The position numbers and the translations under genes were made by a program. Below, piece by piece: positions 16,839 to 25,543 of a stretch of 64,000 bases of DNA (positions within the stretch are counted from its first letter, which is position 1; every line of letters starts with the position of its first letter). The DNA comes from Adhaeribacter radiodurans (GTDB lineage: Bacteria > Bacteroidota > Bacteroidia > Cytophagales > Hymenobacteraceae), in NCBI RefSeq assembly GCF_014075995.1, contig NZ_CP055153.1, positions 3,906,001 to 3,970,000 on the forward strand. The letters run 5' to 3'. The notes beneath the pieces are model-generated. The model saw nothing but the letters and a program-made list of their open reading frames with translations. It was not told where the DNA came from and searched no databases.

Positions 16839-17368
16839 CAGACTCCAAGCTTAAGTAGTTGCCTTTTCTCTTCGGCGGTACTATGATCACCTTTTAAAAA
16901 ATACTCGCGCATAATTTTAAAAGCATCCGCATCCACACCAGAGCGTGGGTGGGACAGCAAACTGTTAAATATTACTTTTTTATCTTCCTGCAAATGCCCG
17001 CTCATTAATAAATAACGGGGTATGTGGTACTCAATAGTATATCGCAAAAAACGAATTTCCGGATTATGTGGATCTTTTTTTACGACTTCTTCAAATTCCC
17101 GGGCAGAGTTTCGAACGTGTTTTAATTTGGAGTATAAACCGGAGGCGTATTTTGCCCCCACTCCTTCTATACCCGCCTGAAAACCCTGGATTAAAACATC
17201 GTTGCCTTTGTATTGGGTTAAATGCTGGGCTAGTTGCTCGTACGTTTTTTTATCTTTGGCTGCTTGGTAGTATAGTTTACGCAGGTCGGCAGCTTTGTAA
17301 GTAAAATCAGTTTGAAAAAAAAATTGAAAAAAAAGTAATCCAGTCAGCAGTACATTCACGGTGATCAA
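16838..17368 (-). CDS. Unknown 176-residue protein coupled to crtB and crtYcd
   Basis: I do not recognise a family. An N-terminal hydrophobic segment (about 5-20) suggests a signal or anchor. The rest is helical, with TPR-like pieces such as AREFEEVVKKDPHNPEIRFL (about 89-108). The frame starts at TTG (17368), overlapping the crtB stop by 4 bases; a GTG three codons later is an alternative. The end overlaps the crtYcd start. This tight coupling on both sides makes a role in carotenoid enzyme assembly or regulation plausible, but nothing in the sequence proves it. Confidence 0.75.
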   Translation of the reverse strand: MITVNVLLTGLLFFQFFFQTDFTYKAADLRKLYYQAAKDKKTYEQLAQHLTQYKGNDVLIQGFQAGIEGVGAKYASGLYSKLKHVRNSAREFEEVVKKDPHNPEIRFLRYTIEYHIPRYLLMSGHLQEDKKVIFNSLLSHPRSGVDADAFKIMREYFLKGDHSTAEEKRQLLKLGV

Positions 17369-18198
17369 ATGGTGTTTAGTCTGTATTTAACGTAAGAACC
17401 TAATAATAACGCTAATTTGGTGTTATCTGGTACTCTTACGCGCTCAGACAATATTCGGGCGGCCGGCAGGTGTTGTATTTTCTTAAATAATTTGCGGTAG
17501 TAAATATAAGCTAGGTAAACTCCCATTCGGGCAGAACGCGGTAAGTTTAAAATTCCCTGGTAAGCCAGGTCAAAATCTTTTACAATATCTTCTTCAATTT
17601 CTTTTTTACAGCCATTATCAAAGCATTGAAAATCAACTTTCGGGAAATAAACGCGGCCGCGTTCTTTATAATCGCTTTTCATGTCGCGCAGAAAGTTTAC
17701 CTTCTGAAAGGCGGCTCCCAAACTGCGGGCAGGTTCTTTTAAGCGATCGAACATTTCCTGGTCTCCTTCGCAAAAAATCTGTAAACACATTAGTCCTACC
17801 ACTTCTGCAGAACCGTAGATATATTCATCATACAGATCTTTATCGTAGCGTTTACCTTCTAAATCCATTTCCATACTACGCAGAAAAGCCTGGATAAACT
17901 CGTGCTTAATCTGGTATTGATGCACCACTAACTGAAATGAATGTAAAATAGGATTTAAGCTAATTTTTTCGTGAATAGCTTTGTACGTGTTTGCTTTAAA
18001 TTCTTGCAGCAGGGCTGCCTTATCGTGGTCATGAAAAGTATCTACTATTTCATCGGCAATGCGCACAAATCCATAAACCGCGTAAATCGGAAAATGAAAT
18101 TTCTTATCCAAGGTTTTAATACCCAAAGTAAACGAGGTACTGTAATGCTGAGTAATCAGTTTACTGCATTTGTAACTCGTCAGATCGAATAATTCCAT
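17365..18198 (-). CDS. crtB: Phytoene synthase CrtB
   Basis: Condenses two geranylgeranyl diphosphates into phytoene, the committed carotenoid step. The 277-residue protein of the squalene/phytoene synthase family has both Mg-binding Asp motifs: DEIVD at 49-53 and DMKSD at 170-174. YSTSFTLGIKTL near the N-terminus is also typical. It lies downstream of crtI and overlaps the next gene by 4 bases. Confidence 0.95.
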   Translation of the reverse strand: MELFDLTSYKCSKLITQHYSTSFTLGIKTLDKKFHFPIYAVYGFVRIADEIVDTFHDHDKAALLQEFKANTYKAIHEKISLNPILHSFQLVVHQYQIKHEFIQAFLRSMEMDLEGKRYDKDLYDEYIYGSAEVVGLMCLQIFCEGDQEMFDRLKEPARSLGAAFQKVNFLRDMKSDYKERGRVYFPKVDFQCFDNGCKKEIEEDIVKDFDLAYQGILNLPRSARMGVYLAYIYYRKLFKKIQHLPAARILSERVRVPDNTKLALLLGSYVKYRLNTI

Positions 18199-18206
18199 AA
18201 ATCTTT

Positions 18207-18300
18207 AATTAAAAATTATGAATTAGAAATTAGAAATTGAGAAATCAATTCTGGTATAAGCAGATGTTATTTCTAATTTTTAACTTCTAATTTCTAATTA
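18207..18300. repeat. Inverted AT-word repeat between crtI and crtB
   Basis: The left arm, around 18217-18245, contains AATTAGAAATTAGAAATTGA. The right arm, around 18269-18300, contains the inverse complement words TTCTAATTTTTAACTTCTAA and a second copy. The arms could form a long AT-only stem within the operon transcript. The crtI stop codon (TAG) is inside the right arm, so the repeat inserted at, or evolved over, the gene end. Confidence 0.7.
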
Positions 18301-19778
18301 AATGAACTGAATTCTTTCCGGATTTCTTCGGCTACCACCTGCCCCGAAATAAGCGAAGGTGGAACTCCCGGACCTGGTACAGTTAACTGCCCGGTATAAT
18401 ATAAATTTTTTACTTTTCTACTTTTCAGGCTAGGTTTTAAAATAGCCGTTTGCATTAAAGTATTAGCTAAACCGTAAGCATTTCCTTTAAATGCATTGTA
18501 ATCTTTAATAAAGTCCGAATGAGCGTAACTGCGCTTCACTACTACAAAATCCCGGATAGATTGCCCGGTAAGTTTTTCCAACCGGTCCATTACCAATTGA
18601 TAATAATATTCCCGGAGGTCTTCGGTATCCGTTAAATCCGGAGCTACCGGTATTAAAATAAATAAGTTTTCGCATCCTTCCGGAGCAACGGAAGCATCCG
18701 TTTGACTGGGAGCCGACACATAGAATAAAGGCTTTTCCGGCCACTTCGGATTTTCGTAAATTTCCTGAGCATGTGGCTCAAAATCTTCATCAAAAAATAA
18801 ATTGTGGTGGGTTAAGCGCTGTAAGCGTTTACTTACCCCCAGGTAAAATATTAGAGATGAAGGCGCTAAAACCCGTTTATCCCAGTAACTTTCGGTATAG
18901 CTACGGTATTCGGGAGCGAGCAGTTGCTGTTCAACGTGATGATAATCGGCACCGGCTACTACTATATCGGCTTCCCACACATCTTTATCCGTAATAACCT
19001 GCGAAGCACGCCCGTTTATGACATTTATTTGTTTTACGTTTTGATTAAACCTGAATTGTACTCCTTGCTCTTTTGCAAGAGCCACCATGCCTTCTACAAT
19101 TTTATACATGCCGCCCATAGGGTACCAGGTACCTAAACTTATATCGGCATAATTCATTAAAGAATACAAGGCCGGAGTATTTTGTGGGAGAGCTCCTAAA
19201 AAAAGAATGGGAAATTCCAGCAGTTTTAATAGTTTCTCGTGGCGGAAATATTTGCGTAGATGCCCATGAATAGACTGAAACACATCTAAACGCAGAACAT
19301 CTACCAGCAATTTTAAACTAAGAAATTCCGTAACAGAGCGGCTAGGTTTATGAACGAGTTGCTTAATGCCCACTTGGTATTTATAAGCAGCCTGAGCCAA
19401 AAACCGGTGAAGGGCCTCACTACTACCCTTTTCTAAAGATTCAAACAAGGCATTGATCCGATGCATTTGAGCGGGCACTTGCATAAAATCTTCCGGACCA
19501 AAAATAACTGTATAAGAAGGATCCAGGCGCACTAAATCGTAGTAGTCAGCGGGAGCTTTACTAAAACGGCGAAAGTATTGCTCAAAAACATCGGGCATCC
19601 AATACCAGCTTGGCCCCATATCGAAAGTAAAACCGTTTTCGGAGAAGCTACGTGCTCGCCCGCCAGGAGTAGCGTTTTTCTCCAGCACCTCTACTGTAAA
19701 ACCTTTGGCTGCCAGGTTAGTAGCCGCCGAAAGGCCAGCAAAACCAGAACCAATAACTACAACTTTTTTCTCGCTCAA
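18294..19778 (-). CDS. crtI: Phytoene desaturase CrtI
   Basis: FAD-dependent membrane-associated desaturase that converts phytoene to lycopene. Length is 494 residues, normal for CrtI. The N-terminal dinucleotide-binding loop GSGFAGLSAA begins at residue 11, followed by EKNATPGGRARSF. The C-terminal CrtI signature YTGQLTVPGPGVPPSLISGQ is present. Translation appears to start at TTG (19776-19778), as no in-frame ATG or GTG precedes the FAD loop. It lies 29 bases after the ECF sigma gene. Confidence 0.95.
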   Translation of the reverse strand: MSEKKVVVIGSGFAGLSAATNLAAKGFTVEVLEKNATPGGRARSFSENGFTFDMGPSWYWMPDVFEQYFRRFSKAPADYYDLVRLDPSYTVIFGPEDFMQVPAQMHRINALFESLEKGSSEALHRFLAQAAYKYQVGIKQLVHKPSRSVTEFLSLKLLVDVLRLDVFQSIHGHLRKYFRHEKLLKLLEFPILFLGALPQNTPALYSLMNYADISLGTWYPMGGMYKIVEGMVALAKEQGVQFRFNQNVKQINVINGRASQVITDKDVWEADIVVAGADYHHVEQQLLAPEYRSYTESYWDKRVLAPSSLIFYLGVSKRLQRLTHHNLFFDEDFEPHAQEIYENPKWPEKPLFYVSAPSQTDASVAPEGCENLFILIPVAPDLTDTEDLREYYYQLVMDRLEKLTGQSIRDFVVVKRSYAHSDFIKDYNAFKGNAYGLANTLMQTAILKPSLKSRKVKNLYYTGQLTVPGPGVPPSLISGQVVAEEIRKEFSSFN

Positions 19779-19807
19779 AGTGCTGCTGATCTAATAACTG
19801 TAATTAT

Positions 19808-20323
19808 TTATCCATTCTGCTCATAAATCTTAAGCACTTTCTTTAATTCCTTACGGGCAATATGAATCCGGTTTTTAACCGTACCGATCGGAATATTTAG
19901 TTTTTCGGCAATTTCTAAATACTTAAAGCCAACGTAATACATCATAAAAGGAGTACGGTACTCTTCATTCAAATGGGCAATGGCTTCGTTAATATCCGAT
20001 ACTACGAAAGTATACACCGCTCCATTTTTAGCAATGTAGTTTTCATCGGTATTAAAATACTGAAAGTATTCCGTAGAATCAATGTTACTGCTGCGCTTGG
20101 TAATTTTATTATAGTTATTAATAAAAGTATTACGCATAATGGTGTATAACCAGGCTTTTAAGTTACTGCCCGCCTTAAATTTATCTTTGTTTAATAAGGC
20201 TTTCAATAGAGTTTCCTGTACTAAATCTTTCGCATCGTCGGCATCCCGGGTAAGATTAAGAGCCACCGGCTTTAAAGATTTTGATATTTTTTGCACCATG
20301 GAGCTAAATTCTGTTGCTGTCAT
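19808..20323 (-). CDS. ECF-type RNA polymerase sigma factor in the carotenoid operon
   Basis: Short sigma-70 family protein with only region 2 (core binding and -10 recognition; DADDAKDLVQETLLKAL, LKAWLYTIMRNTF) and region 4 (EIAEKLNIPIGTVKNRIHIA). I use the ATG at 20321-20323, giving 171 residues; a TTG three codons upstream is also possible. No anti-sigma gene is adjacent. It is the first gene of the crtI-crtB-crtYcd-ispH-crtW transcript, so it probably controls pigment genes. Light- or stress-linked ECF factors next to crt genes are known in other bacteria. Confidence 0.88.
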   Translation of the reverse strand: MTATEFSSMVQKISKSLKPVALNLTRDADDAKDLVQETLLKALLNKDKFKAGSNLKAWLYTIMRNTFINNYNKITKRSSNIDSTEYFQYFNTDENYIAKNGAVYTFVVSDINEAIAHLNEEYRTPFMMYYVGFKYLEIAEKLNIPIGTVKNRIHIARKELKKVLKIYEQNG

Positions 20324-20332
20324 TCTGCTCAA

Positions 20333-20993
20333 CTTTTTTAAGATTAAACTTATACAAATATAAAAGGTATTACTTAAAATAAAATATTTTGTTTAATAAT
20401 ATTGAAATTAAATTAAACAAAATTTTCTAAATTGTTTTTAACGGGCAGGAGTAGGTTGGCTTATATAAACAGGCATTTTTATATTATTTACGGATAAACG
20501 AAGTGCAGCTCTTTCCGGATTGCCTGAAAAAATTTAATTTTTGAATTTGGTAAATAATCGGCTCGGATGGGAAAATTTTATCGCCTAACTAAGTCAGGAG
20601 CCATTTACTTTAAAAGTAATTGAAGGGAATAAAAATAAATTAGATTATTAAAAGCTAAATTTTAAAATCCAAAGAATCTTGTGTACCTGGAGTTACGCTT
20701 TCGATACTATTGCTTCTGAGAAGATATTACTAAACATCAGGTTAATAGTTTGCTTCACCTAATTTACTAATATTCAATTAAATATCAATAAACAACTCTA
20801 TACTTTCGCCTGAAAACGAAAGAGAAAGAAATTATAAGTAACTAAAGAATATTAATTTACTAAAATTGATATTTATATGGTTGAAATATAGGATTGTTAT
20901 TAAATAACTTAATTAAACAATACCTTAATACCCAAATTCTTTATACTCCTGCCTGTTTACTTAAATGGTAGGATAAATTAATTTAATCTACAA
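20333..20993. other. 661-base AT-rich spacer between the regulator and ECF sigma genes
   Basis: No open frame worth calling and no RNA gene recognised. Both flanking genes point left, so the spacer holds the end of the crtZ-regulator transcript and the control region of the sigma/crt operon. It is rich in short A/T runs and has no clear hairpin terminator. It is the natural place for binding sites of the CarH-like regulator, but I cannot point to a convincing operator by eye. Confidence 0.5.
20355..20362 (-). promoter_or_regulatory. Putative -7 element for the ECF sigma/crt operon
   Basis: TATATTTG on the minus strand fits TAnnTTTG. It lies 32 bases before the ATG at 20323. The -33 position has only TTT, so the promoter is weak or depends on an activator or alternative sigma factor. 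Confidence 0.45.
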
Positions 20994-21914
20994 TCAGGAT
21001 AAGATTATTTCTTTAGAAAAAATTGGCTCTACTTTTAGCTTATCAATTTCTTTTGAAAAAGCTTGCATATCCCCAATGTATTTAAAATTAGTTGGCAACA
21101 TTATTTCATTGCAAACAAACTGGTAACCCGAAACAAAAAATCCGCATCCGGGAAAATGTTCCGCTAAGTCATTTAAATACACTTGCAATTGGTCACGGGC
21201 CGGAACGGAAGTAATAATCGTACCTAAATAATTTGGCTGAAAACCTTCGTACGCCTTTATTAAATCAGCTAATGGTAAGTTTTGCCCCAGATATAAAACC
21301 CGTATTTGCCGCGATCGCAGTAAATACTGCATAAATAAAATACCTAATTCATGCAACTCTCCCTCCGGAAGAAATAAAATAAACCGGGGAACATTAGAGC
21401 CACTCGGAATTATTTGGCCGTCGATGGCTACAATAAATTTTTGCCGGATAATATTAGAAACAAAATGTTCGTGGGCTGGATTAATGTTACCCGTTTGCCA
21501 CAGAACACCTATTTTCTTTAAAAATGGCAGTACTAGTAAATTTACTGTAGCCTCAAAGCCCTTCTGTAAAATAACAGTAGATAATATTTTATCGAAACGC
21601 TCTTCATTCATTTCCACCATAGCCGATACCAAACCACTAATCTGGTGCGGACATTCTTCTTTATTTTCGCTTAAGCCTAAGATAGCATCGCCAATTTGGC
21701 AACTTGTCATGCAAGCTATTTTAGAAATCTTAAAGCCGTTTTGGTTTAACAACGATACATTTAAAATGTGTTTTAAATCATCGTCATCGTACGTGCGAAT
21801 GTTGGTTTCGGAACGTTTTGGCTTTAAAATACCATAACGCATTTCCCAAATTCGAATGGTATGGGCCTTTATTCCCGTTAATTGCTCTAGTTCCTTAATT
21901 GAATATTGCCCCAC
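20994..21914 (-). CDS. MerR-family regulator with B12-binding domain (CarH/LitR-like photoreceptor)
   Basis: CarH/LitR repressors bind adenosylcobalamin, hold crt promoters off in the dark and release when light breaks the Co-C bond. The 306-residue protein has a MerR helix-turn-helix at 1-70 (YSIKELEQLTGIKAHTIRIW), a helical-bundle domain with the Wx9EH signature (W139, E149-H150), and a Rossmann-like B12 domain with the lower-ligand motif ExHxxG (E186, H188, G191). The residue after W139 is Gln, where I recall T. thermophilus CarH having His132. It starts at GTG, 12 bases after crtZ. Confidence 0.88.
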   Translation of the reverse strand: MGQYSIKELEQLTGIKAHTIRIWEMRYGILKPKRSETNIRTYDDDDLKHILNVSLLNQNGFKISKIACMTSCQIGDAILGLSENKEECPHQISGLVSAMVEMNEERFDKILSTVILQKGFEATVNLLVLPFLKKIGVLWQTGNINPAHEHFVSNIIRQKFIVAIDGQIIPSGSNVPRFILFLPEGELHELGILFMQYLLRSRQIRVLYLGQNLPLADLIKAYEGFQPNYLGTIITSVPARDQLQVYLNDLAEHFPGCGFFVSGYQFVCNEIMLPTNFKYIGDMQAFSKEIDKLKVEPIFSKEIILS

Positions 21915-21926
21915 TGTCTTTCTGCT

Positions 21927-22388
21927 CTAATTTTGCTTTACCCTTTTTTTAGCCAGCTTGTAAAATCTGGAATTTACCCACAACATGCCAAATGATTCGC
22001 CCCCCTCTTTATCGGTTGTTTTGTGGTGTACTTTGTGCGCAATGTCGAGGGCCTTTAAATAAGTATTTTGCGCTTTACCAAATAAGCGTAGCCGCCGGTG
22101 AATAAATACATCGTGAATCAGGAAATAAACTAACCCGTAGAGGCCAATTCCGATGCCTATCCAAAAACGATAATCGTAATTAGGACTACCGTAAATAACA
22201 AAAATTGTAGAAAGTATACCGTAATAAACAAAGAATAAATCGTTACGCTCGAATGGATATGGGTGCCGGGTATGATGAGAACGGTGCAAAAACCACAAAA
22301 AACCATGCATAATGTACTTATGCGTAAACCAAGCTACCACTTCCATGCCGCAAAAAGTTATTATTACAATTGCTATGTTCCCCCACAT
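21927..22388 (-). CDS. crtZ: Beta-carotene hydroxylase, CrtZ type
   Basis: Membrane di-iron hydroxylase that adds 3-OH to beta-ionone rings. The 153-residue length suits bacterial CrtZ. Histidine boxes HKYIMH (23-28), HRSHH (35-39), HDVFIH (about 116-121) and HKVHH (about 137-141) are complete. It lies between an enoyl-CoA hydratase gene (39 bases upstream) and the CarH-like regulator (12 bases downstream), apart from the main crt operon by 1.6 kb. Confidence 0.92.
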   Translation of the reverse strand: MWGNIAIVIITFCGMEVVAWFTHKYIMHGFLWFLHRSHHTRHPYPFERNDLFFVYYGILSTIFVIYGSPNYDYRFWIGIGIGLYGLVYFLIHDVFIHRRLRLFGKAQNTYLKALDIAHKVHHKTTDKEGGESFGMLWVNSRFYKLAKKRVKQN

Positions 22389-22427
22389 ATTACAACAACT
22401 TGTTCGGGCCTAAATTGTTTAATTTGC

Positions 22428-23201
22428 CTACCAAGTAATCTTTTGCTTATTTAAGAAAGAAGCAATTCCCCGACGGCAATCAAGCGTTTCGCGAGCGTAA
22501 GCATTGCGTTCGGCCGCGTAGCCTAAACCTCGCTGCAAGTCCATATCCTGAATATGTGCGATTAAGTCCTTGGTTAATTCGATAGATTGCATAGAATTCT
22601 GCTGGCAGATTTTACGCGCATACGCAAATACCTGTTCATCTAGTTCTTCCGCGGGCACTACGTAAGTTAACAACCCTATATCTTTGGCCTCCTCGGCCGT
22701 TAATAAATCACCGGAAAGTAATAATTGTTTGGTATGCGTTTCGCCTATTTTACGCAATAAAAACACACTTACAATAGCCGGAATAAAACCAATTTTTACT
22801 TCGGTATAGCCAAAGGTAGCGGCTGGTGAGGCAAAAATTATGTCGCAAACAGTAGCTAAACCGCACCCACCGGCAATGGCTGGCCCTTGTACCTGCGCAA
22901 TTACCATTTTACGAAGCGTATATATTTGGTAAAACAAATGAGCCAGATTCGTCGAATCATTTAAGTTATCTTCAAAAGAATTATCCTGCATGGATTGCAT
23001 GTAACCCAAGTCGGCACCCGCACAAAATACGTCTCCGTTCGCTTTTAATATAATGACTTTACATTCATCATCGCTTTCAGCCAGATCAAATGCTTCTTTT
23101 AATTCGTTAATTACCTCAAAATTAAGGGAATTACGCTTCTCCGGACGATTTAAAGTAATATATCCAATCCGGTTTTCAGTGTAATAATCTATAAATTGCA
23201 T
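22428..23201 (-). CDS. Enoyl-CoA hydratase/isomerase family protein
   Basis: Crotonase-fold enzyme of 257 residues. The oxyanion-hole segments ANGDVFCAGADLGYM and GPAIAGGCGLATVCDI are clear. A Glu in FGYTEVKIGFIPA fits a hydratase, possibly a methylglutaconyl-CoA-hydratase-like enzyme of leucine breakdown. The substrate is not determined by sequence. It is first in a likely operon with crtZ and the CarH-like gene, an odd pairing that may reflect shared promoter use rather than shared pathway. Confidence 0.9.
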   Translation of the reverse strand: MQFIDYYTENRIGYITLNRPEKRNSLNFEVINELKEAFDLAESDDECKVIILKANGDVFCAGADLGYMQSMQDNSFEDNLNDSTNLAHLFYQIYTLRKMVIAQVQGPAIAGGCGLATVCDIIFASPAATFGYTEVKIGFIPAIVSVFLLRKIGETHTKQLLLSGDLLTAEEAKDIGLLTYVVPAEELDEQVFAYARKICQQNSMQSIELTKDLIAHIQDMDLQRGLGYAAERNAYARETLDCRRGIASFLNKQKITW

Positions 23202-23419
23202 GCTTTTACGCGTTAAAGTCTAAATAAGGATACAGCTTAAATTACAAAAAATTAGCAGTAGTAATTAAAATAACCAGTTTCAGAAAACTAAAAAATTTTA
23301 TTTATAAAGCTCACTGATATTAGAGTACTTATTCTAAATACTACTCTATTAGTATCAAAAATTATACTAAATAGTACGTTTAATTAGTTGTAAAATTTAT
23401 CAGTAGTACGCTTATAAAT

Positions 23420-25543
23420 TTAATTTACATTACTACAGATAAAGGCTCCTTGTTTAGAAACGTCATAAAGTGGAATCTGTTGCTTGGCGCATTGTTGTTG
23501 GAGTTGTTGTCGATACCAATTTTTACTGGAAGAATCAACAAGTAGAGATTTAAAGCGTACGGCAGCCTGCAATATCTCTAAACTTAACTTTACATTATTA
23601 CGCAACAGCACGTAATCAAATAAAAGGGGATTTCCCGAAGTGGAATGAAATTGTTCCGGATAAATTAAAATTAGAATCCGTAATCCTTGCCAAACCATTA
23701 CCTTATTGCCCGCCGGGGTTTTAAATGTGGGTACTGTTGGGTTAGTTTCTGTTTGTAAGGAAACAAATTGAATTTCGTTGATGCCTAAATGCCACCAATG
23801 TGGTTGAATGTTATAAGTAAAATCAATTTTATCTGCCAGCACAGCTGAATCGGCGAGTAAAGTGGCCTGTTTACCTTGAATAAAACCAAGCGCTGCATTA
23901 TTTTTTAAAGTATATACCACCCAAAGGTGCTGTTTTTGTTGATTTACTATTTTAGCCCATTGCAAACCGGAGAAAGCAATTATAGTTAAGGAAATCCCCA
24001 GTAAAAATATTTTTTTATGATAAATCAGAAACCAACTAGATAAAATTAAAAATCCGGCTAGTAACCATACTTGCACAGTGGTAAGTGAAATTCCTTCTAT
24101 AATGGCCATTGGCAGCTTTTCTATAACCAGTACTACCCCGTTCATAATATTTAATAAAAAATTCATGATCCAACCTAAGATATAGCCAACTCCGGGTATT
24201 ATACCAAAAGTTAATAAGAGAAATCCTACGTACAGTATGAACTCTGAAATAGTAATGGCAAATAGGTTCGCCATTAAGAAATATATTGGAAACTGGTGAA
24301 AATAATAAAATGCCAGCGGCATAGTAGCTAACTGAGCCGCTACCGACGCCGAAACACCTTCCCAAATTTTACCACCTAACCAATTATCAACCTTTATTAA
24401 TTTGTTTAACCGTGGTTGCCATAATACAATCCCTAAAACCGCCGCAAACGACAACTGAAAACCAACATCGAGTAAAAAGAACGGATTGTACACCAACAGC
24501 CCAAAAGCCGTAGCGGCTAAAATATTATACATATTACTACGCCGCCGGAAGAACTTACCTATCGACAATAAAGTAAACATAACAACCGCCCGCAGTACAG
24601 ATGCTGATAAAGCCGTTACAAAAGCATATAACCACATTGCAGCTAGTAAGAACAGAAATACAGCTAATTTTTGCCGGGGAGTTCTGGCTAATTTTCCTAA
24701 AATATAATTTAAAGCTAAAAATAACAAAGCCACATGCAAACCAGAAACAGCCAGCACGTGCGTTGTTCCGGTACGGGTATAGGCAGCTTTTATATCGGTA
24801 TCCAGGTATTCCTTCATCCCTAACACGAGGGCGGTGGCAATGGCATAGTTCCGTTGCTCCGGCACATATTTCTTTAGTATCGCATCCAGGTTATGCCGCA
24901 GATGAATACTGAAAGCTAGTATTGGAGAAGGAGGCTGATACCCGAGAACTTTAAATTGCTGGGGTCTGACATACTGCTGGTGGTAAATTTGTTGGTAAGC
25001 CAGGTATTGCTTATAATTAAATGCATTAAGATTTAATGGCGGCAAAGGAACTTCGGGCTTACCTTTAATGAGCAACACATCTCCGTAACGGGGTTGAAGC
25101 AGGCCCTTTTCTTTGCGTACCATTAGCATAATCTTGCCGGTAACCGGCTGCCAACCTTTAAAATTTCTTACCTGATTTACCCGTAGAATTACATTGTAGT
25201 GATGGGGCTTTTCTACCACGAAATCATTTACTACCCCCGTATAATAAAGAGCAGGTAACTGTTGGTGAGTTAAATGACGAGGCTGATTTATTTCGGTACG
25301 TTGTTGGGTAATCAGAATACCAAATAGAAAAATACTGGCTAAACCAACAATGCCCGCTAAGGAGGTAAGTAAATCAGATCCTCGGCGTGCACCTAAAAAG
25401 TGTAAACTAAAAAATAATAAGCTAAAAAAGAGTAGTAAAACAGATGCCCAATCAATTAGCTTATTACTATAAATCTGCAATAGAATACCCGCCACAAAAC
25501 AAATGGTCAGGCGCACAAAAACGTAAGGCGACCATTTAATCAT
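23420..25543 (-). CDS. ComEC/Rec2-family competence membrane protein
   Basis: Polytopic membrane protein of the DNA-uptake channel family. The 707 residues comprise an N-terminal DUF4131-like soluble region, the Competence domain with about ten membrane segments (core motif HVLAVSGLHVALL), and a C-terminal region of about 200 residues. That last region resembles the usual metallo-beta-lactamase domain in position, but I see no HxHxDH metal motif. Its ATG overlaps the end of the GNAT gene by 4 bases (ATGA). Confidence 0.9.
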   Translation of the reverse strand: MIKWSPYVFVRLTICFVAGILLQIYSNKLIDWASVLLLFFSLLFFSLHFLGARRGSDLLTSLAGIVGLASIFLFGILITQQRTEINQPRHLTHQQLPALYYTGVVNDFVVEKPHHYNVILRVNQVRNFKGWQPVTGKIMLMVRKEKGLLQPRYGDVLLIKGKPEVPLPPLNLNAFNYKQYLAYQQIYHQQYVRPQQFKVLGYQPPSPILAFSIHLRHNLDAILKKYVPEQRNYAIATALVLGMKEYLDTDIKAAYTRTGTTHVLAVSGLHVALLFLALNYILGKLARTPRQKLAVFLFLLAAMWLYAFVTALSASVLRAVVMFTLLSIGKFFRRRSNMYNILAATAFGLLVYNPFFLLDVGFQLSFAAVLGIVLWQPRLNKLIKVDNWLGGKIWEGVSASVAAQLATMPLAFYYFHQFPIYFLMANLFAITISEFILYVGFLLLTFGIIPGVGYILGWIMNFLLNIMNGVVLVIEKLPMAIIEGISLTTVQVWLLAGFLILSSWFLIYHKKIFLLGISLTIIAFSGLQWAKIVNQQKQHLWVVYTLKNNAALGFIQGKQATLLADSAVLADKIDFTYNIQPHWWHLGINEIQFVSLQTETNPTVPTFKTPAGNKVMVWQGLRILILIYPEQFHSTSGNPLLFDYVLLRNNVKLSLEILQAAVRFKSLLVDSSSKNWYRQQLQQQCAKQQIPLYDVSKQGAFICSNVN

